Below, piece by piece: positions 41,648 through 49,421 of a stretch of DNA of 64,000 nucleotides; position 1 is the stretch's first letter, and every line of letters starts with the position of its first letter. Source of the DNA: Treponema primitia ZAS-2 (GTDB lineage: Bacteria > Spirochaetota > Spirochaetia > Treponematales > Breznakiellaceae); assembly GCF_000214375.1 (NCBI RefSeq), contig NC_015578.1, positions 682,001-746,000 on the forward strand. Reading direction: 5' to 3'. The notes under the pieces were generated by a model, which did no database searches, had not been told where the DNA came from, and saw only the letters and a program-made list of their open reading frames with translations. The translations under genes and the position numbers were made by a program.

Positions 41648-42470
41648 CAGGATAAGGGAGGATTCGACCTTCCAAGGTTCGGCATCCTGCCTCACCTTTC
41701 CAGGCGGGGTTTTTGCTAAACCCGCCCTCCTGGCGGTTTGCCCTCCGAAGCTTGCGCTTCTGCGGGCCGCAAAAACCCGTTCGAATCCTCAATTTTGTTC
41801 TGAATTTAAGATTTTTTTACCAAATGAGGAATCAGTCGTACTTATTTGATTTTTTTCCCCAGGGAGGATTCGACCTTCCAAGGTTCGGCATCCTGCCTCA
41901 CCTTTCCAGGCCGGGGTTTTTGCTAAACCGCCCTCCATGGCGGTTTGCCCTCCGAAGCTTCGCTTCTCCGGGCCCGCAAAAACCCGTTCGAATCCTCAAT
42001 TTTGTTCTGATTTTACGATTTTTAACCAAATGAGGATTCAGCCGTACTTATTTGATTTTTTTCCCCAGGGAGGATTCGACCTTCCGGTCGGCAACGTCCT
42101 GTTGCCTCCCTCCAGGCCGGGGTTTTTGCTAAACCGCCCTCCATGGCGGTTTGCCCTCCGAAGCTTGCGCTTCTGCGGGCCGCAAAAACCCGTTCGAATC
42201 CTCAATTTTGTTCTGATTTTACGATTTTTAACCAAATGAGGATTCAGCCGTACTTATTTGATTTTTTCCCCAGGGAGGATTCGACCTTCCGGTCGGCAAC
42301 GTCCTGTTGCCTCCCTCCAGGCGGGGTTTTTGCTAAACCGCCCTCCATGGCGGTTTGCCCTCCGAAGCTTCGCTTCTGCGGGCCGCAAAAACCCGTTCGA
42401 ATCCTCGATTTGTTCTGATTTTAAGATTTTTTTACCAAATGAGGATTTAGATGTAACTATTCGATTTTTT
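41648..42470 (-). repeat. tRNA-Gln tail-repeat array, four units
   Basis: Four units, period 205-206 bp; the CCCC before AGGGAGGATTCGA begins at 41857, 42063, 42268 and 42473 (the last in the tRNA itself). Read with the tRNA, each unit has an A-rich linker, GAGGATTCGAAC (antisense T-arm), stem GGGTTTTTGC, hairpin GAAGC-TTGC-GCTTC or similar, hairpin AAACCGCC-ATGGAG-GGCGGTTT, the second half GCAAAAACCC, a variable module, and the tRNA end. The variable module is the 35-nt GGCAAC-hairpin form in the two tRNA-proximal units (42081-42115, 42286-42320) and a different GGCA-TCC-TGCC form in the two distal ones. Confidence 0.85.
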
Positions 42471-42541
42471 TTCCCCAGGGAGGATTCGAACCCCCACGAG
42501 CAGATCCAGAGTCTACCGTGCTACCATTACACAACCGGGGA
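42471..42541 (-). tRNA. tRNA-Gln (CTG)
   Basis: TCCCCGG pairs with CTGGGGA, discriminator A. The D-stem is GTGT/GCAC. The anticodon arm is GTAGA-CTCTGGA-TCTGC, anticodon CTG. The T-arm is GGGGG-TTCGAAT-CCTCC. The 3' end leads into the tail-repeat array. Confidence 0.9.
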
Positions 42542-42639
42542 ATGAGTTTAAATTACCGATAAGATAGTATAAGTTAGACGGTTTTTTGTCAAGTACCGTT
42601 TTGTTCTGTGATATACTAAAAATAGTGCCGGAGGCTGGT

Positions 42640-43137
42640 ATGATCCATGCGGAAACTTCAAGGTTTTTCTCTTGGGGCTGGTTTTTTTGCGGGGTTTTTC
42701 TGATTTTTCCACTGTTTCGGCTTTTTGCGGAAATTCCGCTGGCGGCGGTCTCAGATGCTGACGCCCGGGCAAGGCTTATTGAGGCGGCGCAAAAATACCG
42801 GGGTGTTCCCTATAGATATGGCGGTATGAGCCGGCAGGGACTGGATTGTTCGGGGCTGGTGTTCTTGAGCTTTCGGGATAGCCTCAAGGTTGAGGTTCCC
42901 CGGCGTTCGGAGGATCTGTACCATTGGACGGAGCGTGTGGAAAAAGCGGATATCCAGCCCGGGGATTTGGTTTTTTTTAAGCGGGACGGGCATATATTCC
43001 ATGTGGGGATCTATATCGGGGAGGGCTGGTTTTTCCACTCCGCTTCGGATGGCCCCAAAACAGGGGTGATGTATTCCCATCTGAACGAGGGCTTCTGGTC
43101 CCGCAGTTATGCCGGGGCAGGCCGGGCTCTGCCCTAG
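42640..43137 (+). CDS. NlpC/P60 family cell-wall peptidase
   Basis: 165 residues from ATG 42640 (GGAGG 5 nt upstream). A signal peptide (WGWFFCGVFLIFPLFRLFAE) exports it. The catalytic domain has RYGGMSRQGLDCSGLVFLSF with the nucleophile Cys, and DGHIFHVGIYIGEGWFFHSA with the catalytic His and a second His. These enzymes cut gamma-D-Glu-diaminopimelate bonds in peptidoglycan. It is monocistronic. Confidence 0.9.
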   Translation: MIHAETSRFFSWGWFFCGVFLIFPLFRLFAEIPLAAVSDADARARLIEAAQKYRGVPYRYGGMSRQGLDCSGLVFLSFRDSLKVEVPRRSEDLYHWTERVEKADIQPGDLVFFKRDGHIFHVGIYIGEGWFFHSASDGPKTGVMYSHLNEGFWSRSYAGAGRALP

Positions 43138-43161
43138 CATAACTGCTTCAGACAATGGTGT

Positions 43162-43893
43162 TTACCCTTTCGCCATCTCAATAATAATCGCGTGCGCGGG
43201 AAACTCCGTTGCAAGTTGAGCATCTTCCCCGGCATGAAGAGTTATGTTTTCTTCAGTAATTTCTACCGCATCGCGTTTGGACAATTGCAGATCATTCACC
43301 TTTGCACTGCCCTCTATCAAAACAAGATAGGCCTGCCGGTTTTTTGCAACTTCAAACTCAAGGCTCTTTCCCTTTGATACAATTGTTGCATAGGCATTAA
43401 TATCCGCATGAATCCTGATAGGTGCTTTACTCTTTTCGTTATTCGTACTGGACGCAATAGGCAGCCATTTGTCGCGCCTGTCCTCAAAAGTAAACCGGTA
43501 ATCCCCATAATTGGGCTTGTACCCGGTCTTGTCTGGGAAAATCCATATCTGCAAAAAGCGCAGGCCCTCTTTGCCCAGGTTGTATTCGCTGTGCTGCACC
43601 CCGGTTCCCGCGCTCATATACTGCACCTGTCCCCGGGTCAGAGTTTGCTTGTTTCCCATACTGTCCCCGTGGGTCAGCTCCCCGTCAACAACATAGGAAA
43701 TAATTTCCATGTTCTCATGGGGGTGGGTATCAAAGCCCATTTGGGATTCTACCATGTCGTCATTTATAACCCGTAAAATTCCAAACTGAATGTTTTCTGG
43801 GTTATAATACTCGGCAAACGAAAAATGAAAGTGACTGTCCAGCCAGCCATGAATGCCCCGCCCCATTTTTGCATGATCGATATAACGCAGCAT
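43162..43893 (-). CDS. Pirin family (YhhW-like) bicupin protein
   Basis: 243 residues. The metal site is in the first cupin: GFDTHPHENMEIISYVVDGE, then LTHGDSMGN and the QHSEYN motif give the His/His/His/Glu set. The second cupin is degenerate. YhhW and pirins bind iron and can oxidise quercetin; the native substrate is unclear. It is convergent with the NlpC/P60 gene. AGGAGG lies just before the ATG. Confidence 0.9.
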   Translation of the reverse strand: MLRYIDHAKMGRGIHGWLDSHFHFSFAEYYNPENIQFGILRVINDDMVESQMGFDTHPHENMEIISYVVDGELTHGDSMGNKQTLTRGQVQYMSAGTGVQHSEYNLGKEGLRFLQIWIFPDKTGYKPNYGDYRFTFEDRRDKWLPIASSTNNEKSKAPIRIHADINAYATIVSKGKSLEFEVAKNRQAYLVLIEGSAKVNDLQLSKRDAVEITEENITLHAGEDAQLATEFPAHAIIIEMAKG

Positions 43894-44071
43894 GATGAAT
43901 CCTCCTGTTTTTTAAAATCTGTTGGTGTTTAATACTATTTTGTATAATATAATAAATTATAGTATAGGGGGTCAAGTTTTGCGTTTTTTTGCGGATGACG
44001 CTTGATCAGGTTTTTCGCATCTGTCTGAATCAAAAGCGTTTCTTTTTCTCTTTCATAGTATTGCCGAATCT
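43894..44071. other. Intergenic region upstream of the pirin gene
   Basis: 178 bp, AT-rich, with TATAAT-like boxes around 43943-43965 that fit a promoter for the pirin gene; nothing else recognised. Confidence 0.4.
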
Positions 44072-44605
44072 CTACTCCGAATCGTAGTTTATCAAGGTCC
44101 GCACCGGCGTAGGCGCCAGGGCCTTCTCGTAGTTCAGGAAAGGCAGGCCTAGCACGCCGAAGATCTCCGGGACCTCGGCGCCGGCGGCGTTGATCAGTTC
44201 CCGGGAGGCGTTGAGGGTACCACCGGTGGCGATGAGGTCGTCCAGGAGGAGTATCCGTTTGCCCTGGGGGACATCTTCGCCGTGGATCTCGATTTCCGCT
44301 TCCGCGTATTCCAGGGAATATTTTTTGGACAGGGTTTTGCCCGGGAGTTTACCCTTTTTCCGGATCAGGATCAGGGGGATTCCCATGCGGATGGCGAAGG
44401 GGGCGGCAAAAAGGAAGCCCCGGGCCTCTATGGCCGCCACGGCATCGATGTTTTTGCCGCTGTAAATCTCCATCATCGAATCAATACAGTAGCCAAAGGC
44501 CTTTGGTTCCGCTAAAATACTGGTTATATCGTAAAAAAGGACCCCTTTCTTGGGAAAATTCGGGACTTTCCTGATATAATCGTCAAGATTTAATTGTTCT
44601 TTCAT
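44072..44605 (-). CDS. apt: Adenine phosphoribosyltransferase
   Basis: 177 residues. The phosphoribosyl-pyrophosphate loop is RILLLDDLIATGGTL; the N-terminal PNFPKKGVLFYDITSIL and AAIEARGFLFAAPFA are Apt signatures. It salvages adenine to AMP. The gene ends NYDSE and is followed by no close partner. Confidence 0.95.
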   Translation of the reverse strand: MKEQLNLDDYIRKVPNFPKKGVLFYDITSILAEPKAFGYCIDSMMEIYSGKNIDAVAAIEARGFLFAAPFAIRMGIPLILIRKKGKLPGKTLSKKYSLEYAEAEIEIHGEDVPQGKRILLLDDLIATGGTLNASRELINAAGAEVPEIFGVLGLPFLNYEKALAPTPVRTLINYDSE

Positions 44606-44843
44606 ATTATCAAACCACCTTTTTGTGAGAACCTGTACGGGTCCCCAGTATCCCGGTCACCCAGAGTGTTTAGTTTACCTTTTTATAGAGGGGAGTGTCA
44701 ATATTTCGCCTTCAATGCTGTTTCGGGCGATGGCATTTCATTGTAGAGAAAATTGCAGGAGCCAAGGAGGCGGAATTGACGAATTTGAAAAAGAACTCGC
44801 GCCATACCGTACCGGAAAAGAAACAGGACAAAAAGATTTAAGT

Positions 44844-45269
44844 ATGATACTAAAAAACATTTGCATAAACAGTGTATTGTTAATAGCATCTGCAATTATA
44901 TACTTATTTTACGAAAAATATTTTACGGAATTTTATATAGATAGTTGGCCGTCAATATTTTTAGGCGTTGTCGTAGTGTTTATTATACTATTTTCAAATA
45001 TAACAGGGTTATTATCGTCAATAATAAAAATACAAACGACGGGGTTTACAATTATAAATTATATGCTGCTAATAATTTCAACAATAGTGATATATAAAAC
45101 CATAAACATCATTGCAAAAATATTGGAGGATAAAAAGATTGTTTCTGAATGTTCAATCATATTATTATTGGGAATACTAATAGTGATAGAGAATGTAATT
45201 TCAAACTATATCGGAAAAATAATCAACAACCGGGAAACTAAAATGCGGGCAACTTCGACAGGACTGTAA
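44844..45269 (+). CDS. Small AT-rich integral membrane protein
   Basis: 141 residues from ATG 44844, with four predicted transmembrane helices (for example SVLLIASAIIYLFY, SIFLGVVVVFIILFSNITGL and a late IILLLGILIVIENVI) and a basic C-terminus. In-frame sequence extends upstream to 44625 but does not look coding. In another frame, a TTG with a perfect AAGGAGG (44775) opens a 20-codon basic peptide that stops just before this ATG, so it could be a leader peptide. The strong AT bias differs from neighbours and suggests acquisition. No family recognised. Confidence 0.5.
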   Translation: MILKNICINSVLLIASAIIYLFYEKYFTEFYIDSWPSIFLGVVVVFIILFSNITGLLSSIIKIQTTGFTIINYMLLIISTIVIYKTINIIAKILEDKKIVSECSIILLLGILIVIENVISNYIGKIINNRETKMRATSTGL

Positions 45270-45449
45270 GGAATGGCTTAACCCACTAAACAGGCTTCCT
45301 GCACTGTTACTGTCTGTCCCCGAATGGGAACAATGGCTTGCGAAACATGGGGGACGGTGACCCTACTTTTTAGGATACAGAGGGTAAAAGAATCCTATCT
45401 TGACCAGAATCCCATTTAGTGTAATCCTGATAAAAAAAGGAGCCCTCTC

Positions 45450-46355
45450 ATGGAAAGCGACCCGGAATTTCGCCTTTTGATTATCGATGATGAAACATCT
45501 AACCTGATGGTGCTGAACCAGATTCTTTCGTCGGAATACACGGTTTTGACCGCCAAGTCCGGCAAAGAAGGGCTGGAACGGGCTGCCGCAGACAGGCCGG
45601 ACCTGATATTGCTGGATGTTCTCATGCCGGATATCAGCGGCTTTGAGACGCTTGTGGCCCTGAAACAGTCCAGTGAAACCATGCAGATACCGGTGATCTT
45701 TATCACCGGGCTCAGTGATGAGGCGGACGAAGAGAAGGGCTTCCGCCTGGGTGCGGTGGACTATATTACCAAACCCTTTAAAAACGCCATCGTCCAGGCC
45801 CGGGTCCGCACCCATAGCCAGATAGTCCGCCAGATCCGCACCATTGAACAGTTGGGGCTCATCGACGGGCTCACCAATATCCCCAACCGGCGCTGCTTTG
45901 ACGACCGCATTGCCCTGGAATGGCGGCGGGCGGTCCGGGAAAAGAAGCCCATCTCCTTCCTCATGATGGATGTGGATAAATTTAAAACCTACAACGATAC
46001 CTACGGCCATCCCCAGGGCGATACCCTGCTCAAGACCATCGCCGGTATATTCAAGGCCGCCGCCAAACGATCCACCGACCTGGCCGCCCGGCTGGGGGGT
46101 GAGGAATTCGGGATACTGCTCCCGGATACGGACATGAAAGCGGCCTTGGTGGTTGCCGAAAAGATCCGTTCCGCCGTGGAGGCTGCCCGGGTGCCTACTG
46201 CGGACGGGAAAACTATCACCACCGCCACTATCAGCATAGGGGCAGTGTCCTTGGTACCTGACGATACCCACAAGGTAGAGGAATTCCTTTCCACTGCGGA
46301 CGGGCGGCTCTACACCGCAAAAAATACCGGCCGGAACCGGGTTTGCGCGGAATAG
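45450..46355 (+). CDS. Response regulator with GGDEF diguanylate cyclase output
   Basis: 301 residues from ATG with AGGAG upstream. The receiver domain is residues 1-125: IIDDE (acid pocket), LLDVLMP with the phospho-acceptor Asp, VIFITG, and the Lys of YITKPF. The GGDEF domain is residues 135-300: NRRCFD, MMDVDKFKTYNDTYGHPQGD, and an intact GGEEF active site with an upstream RSTD inhibitory site (RxxD five residues before). A WspR/PleD-like protein that makes cyclic-di-GMP upon phosphorylation; its kinase is not nearby. Confidence 0.93.
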   Translation: MESDPEFRLLIIDDETSNLMVLNQILSSEYTVLTAKSGKEGLERAAADRPDLILLDVLMPDISGFETLVALKQSSETMQIPVIFITGLSDEADEEKGFRLGAVDYITKPFKNAIVQARVRTHSQIVRQIRTIEQLGLIDGLTNIPNRRCFDDRIALEWRRAVREKKPISFLMMDVDKFKTYNDTYGHPQGDTLLKTIAGIFKAAAKRSTDLAARLGGEEFGILLPDTDMKAALVVAEKIRSAVEAARVPTADGKTITTATISIGAVSLVPDDTHKVEEFLSTADGRLYTAKNTGRNRVCAE

Positions 46356-46519
46356 GCTCCTGCCAAAAGGTGGTATAACTCTCTTGCGCCGTATATAGCC
46401 GGGAGCAAAAGACGCAACACCATTCAGGTGACTGTCACCTTTTCGATTAAGGAGCTTTACTTATTATGCATCGGTTGCTTTGCAATGCCATTACCGCCAA
46501 TACGATACCAAGCTCAGTG

Positions 46520-47029
46520 CTATAATCCCGCATCCAGGGGAATCCTGGGAACATCCGCAATTCCCAGAAAACGGCTGAGGCCATCAACTAAAATATCATG
46601 GTCCTGTAAATGGGGGAGCCCCGAAACCAGGGCTACAGCTACCGGGCCGGTGCCCCGGATTGTGATAGGAAATCCGCCTCCGCAGGTTACATATTCTGTC
46701 GATTCCATTCCCTGAGCCTCCAGGGGTTCATTGTTCTTTTCCCAAACAAGCTTGGTAAGAAGGCTGCTGGCTTCTTTATTCTGGACCAGATTAAATTTGC
46801 GGGTCATCCAGTGGTTATTGTTAAGGTTCGTGCCTTCGGTGAAGTATTGAAAGGCAATCAACCCACTGAACATACGAATACTGAAGGCCAGGGTGTAGTT
46901 TTTGGCAAATATCTCCTCTACAAAAAAAGTCCCCAGGTCCCAAACATCCTTCCGGTTAAAATGGGAAAACTGGATCAGCTCTTCCTGTTTTTTCACAATG
47001 GCAATCCCTTCGTCTATACTTAGCTTCAT
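46520..47029 (-). CDS. UPF0303 / heme-degrading-domain (DUF336-like) protein
   Basis: 169 residues from ATG 47029 (AGGAGG 7 nt upstream); a longer in-frame extension does not match the family. The pattern FSIRMFSGLIAFQYFTEGTN, then WMTRKFNLV and a C-terminal GGGFPITIRG.GPVAVALVSG is that of UPF0303 proteins (relatives of HbpS/GlcG). Function not established; relatives have been linked to heme or cofactor handling. Confidence 0.8.
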   Translation of the reverse strand: MKLSIDEGIAIVKKQEELIQFSHFNRKDVWDLGTFFVEEIFAKNYTLAFSIRMFSGLIAFQYFTEGTNLNNNHWMTRKFNLVQNKEASSLLTKLVWEKNNEPLEAQGMESTEYVTCGGGFPITIRGTGPVAVALVSGLPHLQDHDILVDGLSRFLGIADVPRIPLDAGL

Positions 47030-47091
47030 AAATTCCTCCTGTAAATTTTTCACCGGCATCTCCAAAAACCAACCGGCTTTATGGACAGACA

Positions 47092-47269
47092 CTAATTATG
47101 CATAATTGCAATCTCATCGGAAATTGCTTTTTCCACAAAGCTATTTATGGACATTTTCAATTTTTTTGCCCGTATGGCTACCTCTTTATGCAATTCCGGG
47201 GATAAGCGCAGATTAAATTTACCCGAGTATGGCTTCTCCGGTTCCTAAATAGCCTTTGTATTCCATCAT
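47092..47269 (-). pseudogene. HicB antitoxin remnant with internal deletion
   Basis: The frame MMEYKGYLGT at the start is the classic N-terminus of the long HicB family, and after a shift of frame the sequence resumes with EPEKPYSGKFNLRLSPELHK and continues to AISDEIAIMHN, the RHH-type C-terminal half. The middle of about 50 residues is missing and an in-frame stop is created at the join around GGAACC. No HicA is adjacent. A TTGACA-like element upstream (47344-47349, plus strand TGTCAA) may be the old promoter. Confidence 0.8.
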
Positions 47270-47351
47270 TTTGTAACCCCCGCATTTTCAAGGAATCTTC
47301 TGCTTGGAATTTATACTCAAATAGTGCTTTATTTTGCTACCGGTGTCAATC

Positions 47352-47499
47352 AACATACCCCGCTGCAGAGCAACGAGGTATGTTGTTCTGTAAGGTATGG
47401 ATTGTATGCGGGTTTAATACCCCTACAATCCAAGTTTTACCGGATTGAAACCGTCCTAAAGTTCCCCCGAGTAAGCCCCTTCTTGGGTATTAAACCCGC
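47352..47499. repeat. Nested inverted repeats between hicB remnant and the PIN module
   Basis: AACATACC / GGTATGTT (47352-47359, 47377-47384), GGATTGTA / TACAATCC (47399-47406, 47424-47431), and a perfect 15-bp pair GCGGGTTTAATACCC / GGGTATTAAACCCGC (47408-47422, 47485-47499). The last repeat ends inside the duplicated radical-SAM gene end. Confidence 0.7.
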
Positions 47500-47576
47500 T
47501 TGCGAATAAACCCCTCCCGCCAGTGCCAGACCGGTTCAGAAAGCTCCGGCGAAAAAGGGTTGATCCGGTTAGAATT
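47490..47576 (-). pseudogene. Fragment of radical SAM gene 3' end (duplicate)
   Basis: On the minus strand the last 28 residues (RINPFSPELSEPVWHWREGF, then IRKRV) match the end of the intact gene at 48323 (ANPFSSELSEPVWHWGEGFI). About 80% identical by eye at the DNA level, in the same orientation, on the other side of the Phd/PIN module. Confidence 0.75.
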
Positions 47577-47606
47577 CGGGGATATAGTAGAAATGGAGGA
47601 GTTTTC

Positions 47607-47867
47607 ATGATTACAGTATCTCTTGCCGATTTTTCCCGGAATGTGCAAAAATATCTGCCCGAAGATACCGCAAGCGAAATCCTGATCAGCCGGAAAGGCG
47701 AACCCTATATAAAAATTGTCCCAAATAAGGAACAAAAAAAAGAATCGGCCACAATAAAACAGGAGGCCCTGGCGACCCCCATATCCAATCGGCTCCTCGG
47801 CGCCCTGTCGAGTAAAAACATATCCCTTGATGAAATCAGGGCTGAGCGTTTAAGCAAATACGAATAA
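47607..47867 (+). CDS. Phd/YefM-like antitoxin
   Basis: 86 residues from ATG 47607 with GGAGGAG upstream. The N-terminal MITVSLADFSRNVQKYLPED with ISRKGEPYIKIVPNKE is the Phd/YefM DNA-binding domain pattern; the C-terminal half (GALSSKNISLDEIRAERLSK) is the kind that threads into a toxin. It precedes the PIN gene by 5 bp and probably autoregulates the pair. Confidence 0.8.
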   Translation: MITVSLADFSRNVQKYLPEDTASEILISRKGEPYIKIVPNKEQKKESATIKQEALATPISNRLLGALSSKNISLDEIRAERLSKYE

Positions 47868-47872
47868 TCTTT

Positions 47873-48307
47873 ATGAACGTACTGGTTGATACTAATGTAG
47901 TCTTAGACGTTCTCTTGGAACGTTCTGCCTTTTACGCCGATTCCCTGGAGGTATTCAAATCCTCGGAAATCGGCAAAATCTCAGGCTGGGTATCGGCTTC
48001 CGCCATGACAGATATATTTTACATTGTCCGAAAAGACCTTAAGGACATTGATGACGCATACATCCTGGTTGAAGATCTAACCCGTATTTTTTCAATAGCC
48101 TTAGTTTCAGAAACCGCTATCATTAATGCCCTTGCATTACACTGGAGGGATTTTGAGGATGCTGTCCAATATGCCACCGCCAAAGAAAACGGCTTCGATT
48201 GTATTATCACCAGAAACCCTCAGGATTACGAAAATGCCGATATACCCGTTCTGTTACCATCCCAATTATATGATGTAGTATCCCAAGCTCCTGGAGCGCA
48301 GCACTAA
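47873..48307 (+). CDS. PIN-domain ribonuclease toxin (VapC-like)
   Basis: 144 residues. PIN acidic residues: MNVLVDTNVVLDVLLERSAF (first Asp), the E of SETAI, DFEDAVQYATAKENG (Asp/Glu pair) and CIITRNPQDY at the end. VapC-like RNases cut tRNA or rRNA. Coupled to the antitoxin gene upstream. The module lies between two copies of the radical SAM gene end. Confidence 0.88.
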   Translation: MNVLVDTNVVLDVLLERSAFYADSLEVFKSSEIGKISGWVSASAMTDIFYIVRKDLKDIDDAYILVEDLTRIFSIALVSETAIINALALHWRDFEDAVQYATAKENGFDCIITRNPQDYENADIPVLLPSQLYDVVSQAPGAQH

Positions 48308-48322
48308 AACGGCACCCGCCGC

Positions 48323-49330
48323 CTATGAAGGCCGCCGAATAAACCCCTCCCCCCAGTGCCAGACCGGCTCGGAAAGTTCCGACGAAAAGGGATTGGCCCG
48401 CTTAAAATCCGGGAGCCAGCTATCGTCGGGAACCAGCTCCTGGCAAAATCCGTCCTCAATGCCGTATTCCTCAAGCCATTCCAAAATTTGCCCATATTCG
48501 TCCTGGCCCACATAGCCATCGGGACGCTTCGACGGGTCCGGACCTACCGGGGTGTATTGGGTCATCAGGGACAGCAGGGCCCGGCCCTGGCAATGTTCCG
48601 CAAACCATTGGAGGACCCGCCGGGTGGATGCCAGGTAGCCCGGCAGGACCAGGTGTCGGATCATCACCCCGGAAACCAGGACCGGCGTTTCCGTACCCCG
48701 ATCCTCCCATCGAAGCTCCCCCCGGTATTCCAGCATACGCAAAATCGCCTGTTCTGCTGCTTCCGGGTAGTCCGGGGCTTTAAAAAACCGGGCGGATACA
48801 GCGGCATCCAGGGTTTTCAGGTCCGGGAGGTACACGTCGATCAAGTTTTCCAGGGGGGACAGAGCTTCCGGCCCCTCATAGGCGGAGGAATTCCAGAGTA
48901 GGGGGATGTTCAGCCCCTGTTTGCGGGCGGTCCTGAGAAACCGGGCTATGCCGGGGGCATGGTGGCTTCCGGTTACTAGATTGATGTTCTCCGCGCCCCG
49001 TTCCTGGAGGGCCAGGCATATACGGACAAATTCTGTCTCATCCACTATACGGCCCATGCCGGCATGGGAAATCTGGTGGTTTTGGCAAAAGGAGCAGCCC
49101 AGGGTGCAGCCGGTAAAAAAGATGGTCCCTGATCCACCTTGCCCGGTAATGGGGGGCTCTTCCCCACGATGGATGGAGGCGGCGGCGATGCGGATTTCCG
49201 CGCTTTCCCCGCAGAAGCCCCGGCTGCCTGAAACCCGGTCTGCCCCGCAGCGCCGGGGACAGAGCTCGCACGAATCGAGCCTGTAGGGGCCGGGCCCGGT
49301 GGAATCAGCCATGGGACGCCACTCGCGCAA
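48323..49330 (-). CDS. Radical SAM protein, PflA/PflX-like
   Basis: 335 residues. The CxxxCxxC cluster is FTGCTLGCSFCQNHQIS, preceded by a CELCPRRCGADR...GFCG metal site. It belongs with the COG1313 PflX/AmmeMemoRadiSam-related proteins, whose substrate is uncertain (putative glycyl-radical activase). The start used is TTG 49330 with AGGGGA upstream; ATG 49312 is an alternative. The 3' end has a diverged copy at 47490, and one copy of the dispersed 11-mer overlaps the conserved CELCP motif. Confidence 0.85.
   Translation of the reverse strand: MREWRPMADSTGPGPYRLDSCELCPRRCGADRVSGSRGFCGESAEIRIAAASIHRGEEPPITGQGGSGTIFFTGCTLGCSFCQNHQISHAGMGRIVDETEFVRICLALQERGAENINLVTGSHHAPGIARFLRTARKQGLNIPLLWNSSAYEGPEALSPLENLIDVYLPDLKTLDAAVSARFFKAPDYPEAAEQAILRMLEYRGELRWEDRGTETPVLVSGVMIRHLVLPGYLASTRRVLQWFAEHCQGRALLSLMTQYTPVGPDPSKRPDGYVGQDEYGQILEWLEEYGIEDGFCQELVPDDSWLPDFKRANPFSSELSEPVWHWGEGFIRRPS
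48855..48866 (+). repeat. Dispersed 12-mer in radical SAM gene (1)
   Basis: GGGGACAGAGCT; read from the gene as EALSPLE, in a non-conserved helix region. Confidence 0.65.
49255..49266 (+). repeat. Dispersed 12-mer in radical SAM gene (2)
   Basis: GGGGACAGAGCT; read from the gene as CELCPRR, a conserved cysteine motif, so this copy may be a chance match under protein constraint. Confidence 0.5.
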
Positions 49331-49357
49331 CCATTCCCCTTGCGGGGTGTCTAAAGA

Positions 49358-49386
49358 TAGACTTCTTAAAGCGTACGGGGTATACT
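49358..49386 (+). promoter_or_regulatory. Promoter of the sigma-factor/2-oxoacid oxidoreductase operon
   Basis: TAGACT (49358-49363), 17 nt, TATACT (49381-49386), about 35 bp before the first ATG (49422). Confidence 0.6.
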
Positions 49387-49421
49387 AAAGGGGATTTCAA
49401 CACTTGTAAGGAGTTATTGCA

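Noticed and set aside
39995-42470. CRISPR array
   Set aside because: Units are 169-206 bp and repeated whole, with no short repeat/unique spacer alternation and no cas genes.
39995-42470. Integron attC cassettes
   Set aside because: No integrase, no cassettes with genes and no GTTRRRY core sites; the units are tied to tRNA ends.
41713-42545. Overlapping plus-strand open frames of about 100 residues with repeated LNRPPWRFALRS
   Set aside because: They are translations of the tRNA-Gln tail repeats; the repeat is explained by structure and tRNA similarity.
45363-46271. 302-codon minus-strand frame
   Set aside because: Antisense to the GGDEF response regulator, which has full conserved motifs.
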